Part shown: in pieces, positions 16,387 through 24,193 of the stretch
How positions within the stretch are numbered: position 1 is the first letter of the stretch
Layout: each line of letters starts with the position of its first letter
Notes under the pieces: generated by a model
The model's input: only the letters and a program-made list of their open reading frames with translations
What the model was told of the DNA's origin: nothing
The model's database searches: none
Position numbers and translations under genes: made by a program
Source: Azophilus sp965199705
GTDB lineage: Bacteria; Pseudomonadota; Gammaproteobacteria; Pseudomonadales; Azotimanducaceae
Reading direction: 5' to 3'
Length of the DNA: 64,000 bases
NCBI GenBank assembly: GCA_965199705.1
Contig: OZ241359.1
Coordinates: forward strand, 2,294,001 to 2,358,000

Positions 16387-18455
16387 CCGATGGCCCGGTC
16401 ATCCAACCGGTCAGCTACCGCCCGCCTGAAGCCAACCACCGCCGGGGGCTGCGTCGCTTTCGGGCAGTCAGCGCTCTGGGCCTTGTCGGCCTCGGGATCT
16501 GCGCTCTGGTCATCTTTCTGTTCACTGCCCGCTCGGTCAGTTTCGAGATCGAACCTGTCGCTGACAGCGTCTCCGTCTCGGGCGGGCTGGCGTTGGGTTT
16601 CGGGCGCGTCTATCTGATGCACGGCGGCGACTATGTGGTTGAGCTCGAAGCCGCCGGCCATTACCCGAGAAAGGCGCAGATCACAGTGACAGACGCGCGC
16701 AATCAGTCCTTCCGCTTCACGCTTGCACCCTTGCCGGGCCTGGTCAGCATAAACAGCGACCCGCCCGGCGCCGAAGTTTCCGTGGATGGGCGTCCGCAGG
16801 GCAAGACGCCGCTCGCCAATCTGTCGCTTGAGGCCGGCGAGCGGTCGCTGCGCTTCACGCGGGCGCGCTATCAGGCAAAAACAGTCCCGGTTCAGGTCGA
16901 GGGCCGTCAGCAGCCCCAGGACGTAGAAGTTCGCCTGAAGCCGGACTGGGGCGAGGTGGCATACCAGAGCACGCCGCCGGGCGCACGAATCCTGATCGAC
17001 GGCCTCGACACCGGGCAGACTACGCCGGCAAGCACCGAGATCCTGGCTGGTGAGCGTGAAATCACGCTTGCGCTGTCGGGCCACGCACCCTACCGCCACC
17101 GCATCCTGATTGCCGCAGGGGAAACCCGCGTACATCCACCGGTGACATTGCAGCAGGCGGATGCGCAGCTGACGGTGCGCACCAGCCCGGTCGGCGCCGG
17201 CGTCACGATAGATGGCGACTACCGAGGGGAGTCCCCGCTGACGCTGGTCGCGCAATCCGGCCGCCGCTACCGGATACAGGTGTTCAAGGCAGGTTATGCA
17301 GAACAGGGCAGCACGCTGATCCCGGCGCCTGGCGAGCATCGGCGGCTGGACTTCGCGCTGGCGGAAGTGACCGGCAAGATTCAGGTTCAGGCGCGCCCGG
17401 ACACAGCGGAACTGCTTGTGGACGGGCGCAGCATGGGACCGGCCAATCAAACCCTGAACCTGCCGACGAGAGCGCATCGCCTCGTCGTCCAGGCGCCCGG
17501 ACATGCAGGCTATGCCACCGAAATCACGCCGCGCCGTGGTCTGACCCAGGAACTGAAGGTGCAATTGCTCACGCTTGCCGAAGCGCGCCTGGCGGCGCTG
17601 CGACCAGAACTCACGACCTCTGCCGGGCAAACGCTGAAACTTCTGGACCCAAGCCCGCTGACTCTCGGCGCCTCGCGCCGCGAGGCAGGACGGCGGGCCA
17701 ATGAGGGTCAGCGCCAGGTGGCGCTCAACCGGCTCTTTTATCTGGGCGTGCGCGAGGTCACCAATGCAGAGTTTCGGCTTTTTGCCGCCGGCCACGATTC
17801 AGGCGACTACGAAGAGTACGATCTGAATCAGGACGACCAGCCAGCGGTGCGCGTCAGCTGGAACGAGGCCGCCCTCTATTGCAACTGGCTGTCGGCGCAA
17901 GACAAGCTGCCACCCTACTATAAGGAGGCGTTCGGCAAGGTGACGGGCAGGCGCCCTGACGCCACCGGCTATCGGCTTCCCACAGAGGCAGAGTGGGCCT
18001 GGGCGGCTCGCGTGAACCCGGCCGACGGCTCCCTGCTTCGATTCCCCTGGGGCGAATCGTTCACGCCACCGGATCGGCATGGCAACTATGCAGACCGGGC
18101 AGCCGGACATCTGGTCGGCAGGGTGATATTCGGTTACAACGACAATCACGTGGTGGCGGCGCCCGTAGCTACCTATGATGCAGACGCAAGAGGGTTCCAT
18201 GATCTTGCCGGTAATGTGGCCGAATGGAGCAATGACTTCTATCAACACAGCTTTACCGGCAACATTGATCCCATGGGGCCAAGCGAAGGGACTTATCATG
18301 TCATCAAGGGATCAAGCTGGATGCACGGCACAGTGACAGAGCTGCGCCTCTCCTTTCGCGATTATGGCCGGGATGGACGGCCCGATCTCGGGTTCCGGAT
18401 CGCCCGATTTGCCGAGTCCGAGAGCGCCGCCAAGGCCGACCAGGCAACGCCGTGA
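16383..18455 (+). CDS. PEGA-repeat membrane protein with FGE-like (SUMF1) domain
   Basis: 690 residues: cytoplasmic N-terminus, one TM helix (about 29-49), then four PEGA-type beta repeats (cores SDPPGAEVSVDG, STPPGARILIDG, TSPVGAGVTIDG, ARPDTAELLVDG) and a C-terminal formylglycine-generating-enzyme-type domain (GVREVTNAEF, PAVRVSWNEAALYCNWLS, YRLPTEAEWAWAAR, DLAGNVAEWSNDFY, GFRIARF). In active FGE the GSY/W segment carries the catalytic cysteine pair; here it reads GSSWMHGTVTELRLSF with no cysteine, so sulfatase-maturing activity is unlikely. More likely a periplasmic structural or ligand-binding module. Overlaps both neighbouring genes by 4 bp. Confidence 0.88.
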   Translation: MTDGPVIQPVSYRPPEANHRRGLRRFRAVSALGLVGLGICALVIFLFTARSVSFEIEPVADSVSVSGGLALGFGRVYLMHGGDYVVELEAAGHYPRKAQITVTDARNQSFRFTLAPLPGLVSINSDPPGAEVSVDGRPQGKTPLANLSLEAGERSLRFTRARYQAKTVPVQVEGRQQPQDVEVRLKPDWGEVAYQSTPPGARILIDGLDTGQTTPASTEILAGEREITLALSGHAPYRHRILIAAGETRVHPPVTLQQADAQLTVRTSPVGAGVTIDGDYRGESPLTLVAQSGRRYRIQVFKAGYAEQGSTLIPAPGEHRRLDFALAEVTGKIQVQARPDTAELLVDGRSMGPANQTLNLPTRAHRLVVQAPGHAGYATEITPRRGLTQELKVQLLTLAEARLAALRPELTTSAGQTLKLLDPSPLTLGASRREAGRRANEGQRQVALNRLFYLGVREVTNAEFRLFAAGHDSGDYEEYDLNQDDQPAVRVSWNEAALYCNWLSAQDKLPPYYKEAFGKVTGRRPDATGYRLPTEAEWAWAARVNPADGSLLRFPWGESFTPPDRHGNYADRAAGHLVGRVIFGYNDNHVVAAPVATYDADARGFHDLAGNVAEWSNDFYQHSFTGNIDPMGPSEGTYHVIKGSSWMHGTVTELRLSFRDYGRDGRPDLGFRIARFAESESAAKADQATP

Positions 18456-18718
18456 GGGGCGAGGCGCAAACCGGCAATCAGGGCTGCGCTTGCAGCCGAA
18501 GGCTTCGCCTTGCCGGTCTGCTGTGTGCCCTTGGCCTCGCTGCGGCCAGTGTCTGGCCAGCGGAGTCAAACCGCGGCGACGAGCCGGCACCGGGAGCCGA
18601 GCCGGCAACCGCCGATGCGGAGGCGCCGCCAGCCGACATCCCGCCGGAAGAGGATGTCTTCCTGCCGAGCGAAGAAATCTCCGAAGACTACGCCGTGCCC
18701 TTTCCGGTCGATATATGA
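18452..18718 (+). CDS. Small exported acidic protein
   Basis: 88 residues from a GTG start overlapping the previous stop (GTGA). It has a signal peptide (LAGLLCALGLAAASVWPA) followed by an Ala/Pro/Glu-rich acidic tail of about 50 residues with no fold signature (EEDVFLPSEEISEDYAVPF). Overlaps the next gene by 4 bp (ATGA). The conserved overlap pattern on both sides supports a real gene. The acidic disordered tail could be an interaction strand for a neighbour; function unknown. Confidence 0.65.
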   Translation: MRGEAQTGNQGCACSRRLRLAGLLCALGLAAASVWPAESNRGDEPAPGAEPATADAEAPPADIPPEEDVFLPSEEISEDYAVPFPVDI

Positions 18719-19518
18719 AAGGCCAGCTTCCAACCGAACTGATCTACCAGGTCTCTGCCCTGGCGGTGTCGGTGATCCTGGTGCATCTGTTCTATGTCAC
18801 GACGGTGCGACCGAATGCCGAAGCCCTGATCGCCGACCGAGCCGAGCAGGCAGCAGCCGGTCAGGTGGTTCAGGAGGAACAATCCATCTATCTGATGGTC
18901 AAGGATTTTGAGCAGGAAGCCTGTTTCGTGCTGATGCTCTGGGCCATCGCGATCATGGCCTGGAAGGGTCGCTCGGCACTGCGCGAACGGGCGCTGCTGC
19001 AACAGGATCTGGTGCCACTCAGCGAGGGGATGAGCATTCTCCCGGAAGATTCGCGCCAGTACATACGCGCAGTCGAAGCGCTGCCGGACCGGGTGCGCGC
19101 CTGCCTGCTGCCACGCACGCTGCTGTCCGCCCTGCAACGCTTCGCGTCCACCCGCAACGTGCATGACGTCTCGATCGCCGTGCGCGCTGCCTGCGACACC
19201 GAATCGGATCGTCTCGACAGCGAGCTGTCCATGGTGCGCTACATCGCCTGGGCGATTCCCAGCATCGGCTTCATCGGCACGGTGCGCGGCATCAGCCAGG
19301 CGCTGGGCCAGGCGCACCGCGCTGTCGAGGGCGATATAGCCGGCGTGACCGCGAATCTTGGGGTCGCCTTCAATTCCACCTTCATCGCCCTGGTCGTCAG
19401 CATCCTCATCATGTTTCTGATGCACCAGCTACAACAGATTCAGGAACGCCTGGTGCTGGATGTGCAGGCCTGGTGCGACCACAGGCTGCTTGGCCACATG
19501 CAGGTGCGCAAGCCCTGA
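18715..19518 (+). CDS. MotA/TolQ/ExbB family proton-channel protein
   Basis: 267 residues with four predicted TM helices (about 9-30, 66-83, 174-196, 216-238). The last two contain the family signature: PSIGFIGTVRGISQALGQA, then GVAFNSTFIALVV, matching the TolQ/ExbB pattern P-x-x-G-x-x-GTV-x-G and the downstream helix with Asn/Ser/Thr residues lining the ion path. Start ATG 18715 overlaps the upstream stop. In ExbB/TolQ/MotA systems this subunit pairs with a single-TM ExbD/TolR/MotB partner bearing an Asp; no separate ExbD exists here, but two VWA proteins downstream carry a similar helix. Confidence 0.9.
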   Translation: MKGQLPTELIYQVSALAVSVILVHLFYVTTVRPNAEALIADRAEQAAAGQVVQEEQSIYLMVKDFEQEACFVLMLWAIAIMAWKGRSALRERALLQQDLVPLSEGMSILPEDSRQYIRAVEALPDRVRACLLPRTLLSALQRFASTRNVHDVSIAVRAACDTESDRLDSELSMVRYIAWAIPSIGFIGTVRGISQALGQAHRAVEGDIAGVTANLGVAFNSTFIALVVSILIMFLMHQLQQIQERLVLDVQAWCDHRLLGHMQVRKP

Positions 19519-19530
19519 TCCGGCTCGACC

Positions 19531-20697
19531 ATGAGCCTGTTGCTGGAACTCAACGACGCCGCCCTGACACTCTACCGCGATGGGGAGACGCTCTATCGCC
19601 AGCCGGCCATCGCCCTGCTTCAGCCGAAGGCGGTGTCCTTCGGCACAGAGGCGCTGCGCCAGGCCCGCGCCCACCCACAATCCGTCAATCAGAATTATCT
19701 GAGTCGGTTGAACGCCGATCCGGTGCCGAAGCCGAATCGCCTGATCACGAATCACGCCGACCTGATGTATCGGCAACTGCTGGCGCTGAAGCCATTGATC
19801 GATGCGCCCCTTGCGGTTGCGGCGCCGGGCTACCTGAGCCCGGAACGGCTCGGCGTGCTGCTCGGCATCGCCACCGAGGCTGGCTTGACGATACGCGGAT
19901 TCATCGACACGGCCCTGCTGCTGGCAAGCGGCGCCGGGATACCGGGCCCGGTCTGGGTGCTGGATCTGCACGTCAGTCGGTGCTGTCTGACTGAACTGAA
20001 GGGCAATGGCGTTCTCGCACGCGGCCTGGTGGCCGATCTGACCGGCGCCGGCCTGAGCGCCTGCATCGACAAGTGGGCCAATCTGGCGGCGGATCGCCTG
20101 GTCGAGGAAAGCCGCTTTGATCCCCTGCTTTCGGGCGCTACGGAACAGCAACTCTATGACCAACTGTATGCCTGGCTTGAGACCGGCGAGCCAGACCTGG
20201 CCCTGGCAATCCATCAGGATGCAACAGTGCGCAGAATCCGGCTGGCAGCCGACGATCTGGCGCAGGCCTTGCGGGAATGCCTGGCGCCCATCCGCGAGAG
20301 AATTCCGATGGATGCGAGGCTTGCGGCGAGCGCCGGCGCCCTGCGCCTGCCGGGTCTCGCGGATACCTTGACGGACCTTGGCTTCGAGCTGACGCAACTG
20401 CCGGAAGATGCGCTGACATCCGGCTTTGCGGCCCAGAACGCACGCATCGAAGGTCAGCGGTTGCTGACCGAAGCGCCACGCCCGCAGAGCGCTGGCGCCA
20501 TCCCGGCGCCACCCCTTGCCAGGCGCGAGCCGGCCCCGGATCCGACCTCGACCGCCACCCATGTTCTGATCGGCCACCGAGCCTGGCCCCTGATCGGCAA
20601 TGCCTTCGGCGCGCCCGAAGCCGGCGCCGTCGGCGAGCTGGTTGCCGCCGATGGCAAGCGCTTTCAACTCATAAGGGTTGAGCCTGATGCGGGCTAA
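19531..20697 (+). CDS. Actin/Hsp70-like fold protein, degenerate
   Basis: 388 residues, no signal or TM helix, so cytoplasmic. Sequence pattern fits the actin-like ATPase superfamily: beta-rich N-terminus (LLLELNDAALTLYRDGE), VAAPGYLSPERLGVLLGIATEAGL resembling the subdomain-IA helix preceding phosphate-2, VWVLDLHVSRCCLTEL in the place of the second phosphate motif, and RFDPLLSGATEQQLYDQLYAWL, which resembles YegD-like Hsp70 relatives. Glycines of both phosphate motifs are lost, so ATP hydrolysis is doubtful. It would sit at the cytoplasmic side of the channel. The family call is from motif memory and is moderate in certainty. Confidence 0.6.
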   Translation: MSLLLELNDAALTLYRDGETLYRQPAIALLQPKAVSFGTEALRQARAHPQSVNQNYLSRLNADPVPKPNRLITNHADLMYRQLLALKPLIDAPLAVAAPGYLSPERLGVLLGIATEAGLTIRGFIDTALLLASGAGIPGPVWVLDLHVSRCCLTELKGNGVLARGLVADLTGAGLSACIDKWANLAADRLVEESRFDPLLSGATEQQLYDQLYAWLETGEPDLALAIHQDATVRRIRLAADDLAQALRECLAPIRERIPMDARLAASAGALRLPGLADTLTDLGFELTQLPEDALTSGFAAQNARIEGQRLLTEAPRPQSAGAIPAPPLARREPAPDPTSTATHVLIGHRAWPLIGNAFGAPEAGAVGELVAADGKRFQLIRVEPDAG

Positions 20698-21775
20698 ACG
20701 ACGCCTGAGCGTTTTTTCCCTGTCGTTTCTTGATGTGATGTCCTGCGGCTTCGGCGCCGTGGTGCTGATATTTCTCATCATCAATCACGATTCGGAAGCG
20801 GAAGCCGAAACCCTGGAAGCCGACCGGCTCGCAGAATTGCGGCTGCTCGACTATCAGGTACAGACTGGCGAACGGGACAGGTTTCAATTGCTGGAACGCC
20901 TGGATGCCCTGAATCAGCGACTGGACGAAGCCCGAAAACGCCTGGCCAGCACTGTCTCGGACCTGGATCAGCAGCGGCGGATGATGGACGAGCAGAACAG
21001 CGATTCCACTGCCGAACAGGCTGCGCTGGAGCGTCTGAAAACAGACGTGGCAACGCGCGAAGCCGAAGTCGCGCGACTGCGGCAGATCGAAGAGGCCAAT
21101 GAGGGCGGCCGCGCACGCGCCATGGAAGGCGAAGGCGACCGACAGTATCTCACCGGCCTGCGAGTGGGCGGCGAACACATCCTGATCGCGGTGGACGTAT
21201 CCGCATCCATGCTGGATCACAGCATCGTCAATGTGTTGCGTCGGCGCAACATGCCGGAGGCGCAGCAGAAGCGGGCGCCCAAGTGGCGCCGGACGGTGCG
21301 AACCGTGGAATGGCTGGCCTCGCAGCTGCCGCTCGACGCCAACTTCCAGATCCTCGCCTTCAACACCCGAACCTTTTCCCTGACGCCCGATGGCGAAGAT
21401 CGCTGGACGCCCCTGGGCGATGGTCAGGCCCTGGAATCGGCGATCACCGCGCTTGAAGCCCTGAAGCCCGGCGATGGCTCGCAGCTATCCGGCCTGATCG
21501 CGGCAATCAATCGCCTCAACCCGGCGCCTGACAACATCTATCTGATAACCGACTCACTGCCAACCCAGGGAGACCGGGCGCCCAGACGCGCCATGATCTC
21601 GGGCAGAGATCGCCTGGACCTGTTCAGCAACGCCATTCGCCTGTTGCCTGCCGAGGTTCCGGTAAATGTGATCCTGTTTCCGATGGAGGGCGATCCGCTG
21701 GCCTCTGCCGCCTACTGGAATCTCGCGCGCACCAGCGGCGGCGCCTTCCTGGCGCCCTCGCGGGACTGGCCCTGA
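20687..21775 (+). CDS. VWA-domain protein with ExbD-like membrane helix (1)
   Basis: 362 residues from ATG 20687 (AAGGG upstream), overlapping the previous gene by 11 bp. Order: one N-terminal TM helix SFLDVMSCGFGAVVLIFLI with Asp16 at its entry, a periplasmic coiled coil (about 38-138, heptad-rich), then a von Willebrand A domain with intact MIDAS motif DVSAS at 170-174. The TM helix resembles ExbD/TolR (PLVDVMLVLLIIF) and MotB, where the Asp carries protons. It therefore looks like a stator-B subunit whose peptidoglycan/TonB-binding part is replaced by VWA. Pairs with the MotA/TolQ-type channel two genes upstream. Confidence 0.85.
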   Translation: MRAKRRLSVFSLSFLDVMSCGFGAVVLIFLIINHDSEAEAETLEADRLAELRLLDYQVQTGERDRFQLLERLDALNQRLDEARKRLASTVSDLDQQRRMMDEQNSDSTAEQAALERLKTDVATREAEVARLRQIEEANEGGRARAMEGEGDRQYLTGLRVGGEHILIAVDVSASMLDHSIVNVLRRRNMPEAQQKRAPKWRRTVRTVEWLASQLPLDANFQILAFNTRTFSLTPDGEDRWTPLGDGQALESAITALEALKPGDGSQLSGLIAAINRLNPAPDNIYLITDSLPTQGDRAPRRAMISGRDRLDLFSNAIRLLPAEVPVNVILFPMEGDPLASAAYWNLARTSGGAFLAPSRDWP

Positions 21776-21785
21776 GGTCACAGAG

Positions 21786-22784
21786 ATGCCGCAGGGCATG
21801 CGCAAGCGGCGCGCCATGGAGGAATTCAGCGTCTCCTTCCTGGACGTCATCTGCTGCGGTTTCGGGGCCATCATCCTGCTGCTGATGATTACCAAGACAG
21901 TGGCGCCTGTGCTGCTTGAAACCGCCGCCATTGATCTGAACGCAAGAATCGCTGCGCGCGAACAGGCGCTGCACGAAATCCGCGGACAGATACTGGATCT
22001 GAGGCGCCAGGTGCAGGATGCAACAGACCAGCTGGATCTGGAACTCGAAGCGCTGGCGCGGCGCGAGAGCGAGCTGAGCCGGATTCTTGGACAATTCACA
22101 GCGACACCGGAGAAGCGCGAGGCCTTGCGCCGGCAGACCCGGGAACTGGCTGTTGCGCGCCAATCGCTCACCGAGGAGATGGAACGCCTGCTCGGCGCCG
22201 ACTTTCGCCGCGATTCGGATCTGGTCGGCGGCATCGCAGTGGACAGCGAATACATCATTTTCGTGATCGACACCTCCGGCAGCATGTTCAACGGCGCCTG
22301 GCCGCAAGTGCTGCGCAAGGTGCGGGAAACGCTGAGCGTCTATCCCCGGGTACAAGGCATTCAGGTGATGAACGACATGGGCGAGTACATGTTCAGCCGC
22401 TTCGCCGGACGCTGGATTCCGGATTCGCCCGCCCGTCGGGATTCGATCATCAACACGCTGCGCAGCTGGTCGCCATTCAGCAACTCCAGCCCGGTGGAAG
22501 GCATTCGGGCTGCGATTGACACCTTCTATGCCGAAGACAAGCGCATTGGCATTTACGTGTTCGGCGACGACTACGCCGGAGATTCCGTGGAAGCCGTGGT
22601 GGATGCGGTGGATCGCATCAATATCGCAGACGCAAGCGGACGCCGCCGGGTGCGCATCAACGCCGTCGGCTTTCCGGTACACCTGCGCCGACCCAATGTG
22701 CGCGTCTATCGCTTTGCCGCCCTGATGCGGGAACTCGCCTGGCGCAACGATGGCGCCTTTGTTGGACTATCCGATTTTGAGTAA
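21786..22784 (+). CDS. VWA-domain protein with ExbD-like membrane helix (2)
   Basis: 332 residues; paralogue of the preceding gene. N-terminal TM helix SFLDVICCGFGAIILLLMI with Asp20, a coiled coil (about 45-135, heptad pattern LNARIAAREQALHEIRG), then a VWA domain with MIDAS DTSGS at 162-166. Metal-dependent adhesion site appears intact, so the domain should bind Mg2+ and a protein ligand. A start at 21786 has GAGG eight bases upstream. Ten bases separate it from the previous gene. The shared SFLDV-x-x-CGFGA segment between the two VWA proteins is the strongest sign that they are paired membrane subunits. Confidence 0.85.
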   Translation: MPQGMRKRRAMEEFSVSFLDVICCGFGAIILLLMITKTVAPVLLETAAIDLNARIAAREQALHEIRGQILDLRRQVQDATDQLDLELEALARRESELSRILGQFTATPEKREALRRQTRELAVARQSLTEEMERLLGADFRRDSDLVGGIAVDSEYIIFVIDTSGSMFNGAWPQVLRKVRETLSVYPRVQGIQVMNDMGEYMFSRFAGRWIPDSPARRDSIINTLRSWSPFSNSSPVEGIRAAIDTFYAEDKRIGIYVFGDDYAGDSVEAVVDAVDRINIADASGRRRVRINAVGFPVHLRRPNVRVYRFAALMRELAWRNDGAFVGLSDFE

Positions 22785-22831
22785 CCTTGTCGTTCCTGCT
22801 CAGGCGACCGGACGGGAGGATGGTCGGCCCC

Positions 22832-23482
22832 ATGCCCTGGACGCGTTGCCATCGACTTGACCGCCTGCCCTGCGCGCCGCTCCTGGCGCCGCTCCTCGCC
22901 TGCATCCTGCTCGGCGGTTGCGCAGGGGCTCGGGTGGCGATGCCGAGCAATACTGCCCTGCCGGTGCCATTGGTGCAGAAAATACCCATGCCGGTTGGCC
23001 TCTACCTGGACGAGGAACTGCGCACCTACATGCATTCTGAGTCTATCGAAGGGCATGGTGATTGGGAGATCGACATAGGTCCGGTTCAGTCTCGCCTGTT
23101 CAACAATCTGCTGACAGGCGTGTTTATCGGCCATCGGGAAGTGGACAACCCGGAGCAGCCGCCGGCAGGCATCGCCGGTGTCCTGATACCCGCCATCGAC
23201 GCCATGCAATTCTCTATCCCGGAGCAGACCCGAACCGAGTATTACGAAGTCTGGGTTCAATACAGCATCGAGTTGCGTGACAGCCAGGGCGCGCCGGCCG
23301 GCGAGTGGCGTCTTGCCGCCTATGGTCGGGCGCACACGCAGGATCATGGATCGTCCGGGGGCGCCTTGCACCATGCCGCCCTGGTCGCCTGTCGCGACGC
23401 CATGGCCTACTTCGCCGTGCAGTTTCCCGCCGCGCCGGTCGTGCAGGCCTGGCAGGCCGCGGCACTGGCGGATTCCGCGTGA
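22832..23482 (+). CDS. Lipoprotein of unknown function
   Basis: About 216 residues from ATG 22832 (GGGAGG twelve bases upstream; ATG 22820 or TTG 22787 are alternatives). Lipoprotein signal PLLACILLGGCAG. The body contains VGLYLDEELRTYMHSES and a strand-rich region (YYEVWVQYSIELRDSQG), similar in feel to small outer-membrane lipoproteins such as YajG, but no family match is claimed. Belongs to the same transcription unit; its stop overlaps the next GTG start. Confidence 0.7.
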   Translation: MPWTRCHRLDRLPCAPLLAPLLACILLGGCAGARVAMPSNTALPVPLVQKIPMPVGLYLDEELRTYMHSESIEGHGDWEIDIGPVQSRLFNNLLTGVFIGHREVDNPEQPPAGIAGVLIPAIDAMQFSIPEQTRTEYYEVWVQYSIELRDSQGAPAGEWRLAAYGRAHTQDHGSSGGALHHAALVACRDAMAYFAVQFPAAPVVQAWQAAALADSA

Positions 23483-24162
23483 AGCCCCGGCCCGCCCTGG
23501 CCTGGCTATTCTGGCTTGTCTGCCTCGTTGCGCTCGGCGGCTGCGTCACCGCAACGGTACAAGAGGTCCGGGAAACCGCCAGTGCGCTTGGCAGCAGCGA
23601 CAGCATCGTCGTACTTGGCCGGCGCAGCCAACCGACCAGCGACGAGACGGAGCTGGATTTCATCACCTGCGTGGCCAATCAGATGCGCCGTGGCGACCAG
23701 CAGCTCAACGTCATCGCCGAGGCGCAGTTCATCGACGAAACCTTCCCCTGGTTCGAACCGCGCACAGCGCCGCTTCAGACCCGCGACCTTGCCGCCATGA
23801 TCGGACGAGACCCACTCGCGGGTCGCCTGCGCCAATTGGGCCTGAAGTATCTGATCTGGGTGGAAGGCTCAACACAGCGCATCGACTCCGGCGGCTCGCT
23901 GGCCTGCGCCGTGTCACCCGCCGGCGGCGGCTGCTTTGGCTTTCTCTCCTGGGAAAACGACTCTGACTACGAAGCCACCATCTGGGATGCCGAGACAGGC
24001 CGCAGCGTCGGCAGCGTCAGTTCCGAAGCCTCCGGCATGAGCTACATGCCAGCGGTGATCGTCCCCATACCGATCATCGCCCGGGTGAAGGCGTCCGCCT
24101 GCAGCAGCCTGGCCAATCAGTTGCGAGCCTTTGTCGTCGGAGGCGAAGCCCCGGCCTCATAG
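23479..24162 (+). CDS. Lipoprotein of unknown function, last gene of operon
   Basis: 227 residues from a GTG that overlaps the preceding stop by four bases. Lipoprotein signal WLVCLVALGGCVT. The body starts with a Ser/Asp-rich strand pair (SDSIVVLGRRSQ) and has WVEGSTQRIDSGGSLACA, GGGCFGFLSWENDSDYEATIWDAETG, which reads like a beta-propeller or beta-sandwich blade, and two Cys that could form a disulfide. Resembles lipoproteins that bind outer-membrane or peptidoglycan partners, but identity is unknown. Thirty-one bases follow before the convergent dioxygenase gene; no hairpin is apparent. Confidence 0.7.
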   Translation: MKPRPALAWLFWLVCLVALGGCVTATVQEVRETASALGSSDSIVVLGRRSQPTSDETELDFITCVANQMRRGDQQLNVIAEAQFIDETFPWFEPRTAPLQTRDLAAMIGRDPLAGRLRQLGLKYLIWVEGSTQRIDSGGSLACAVSPAGGGCFGFLSWENDSDYEATIWDAETGRSVGSVSSEASGMSYMPAVIVPIPIIARVKASACSSLANQLRAFVVGGEAPAS

Positions 24163-24193
24163 CACCCCGGCAACACATGGAGTGGGCGATCCC

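Noticed and set aside
16383..18455. Sulfatase-activating enzyme for the operon sulfatase
   Set aside because: The FGE-like domain lacks the catalytic cysteines, so it cannot be assumed to mature the sulfatase.
18452..23482. Zorya-type anti-phage system
   Set aside because: The channel and single-TM partner resemble ZorA/ZorB in principle, but no ZorC/D/E helicase or nuclease genes are present and the partners carry VWA rather than OmpA-like domains.
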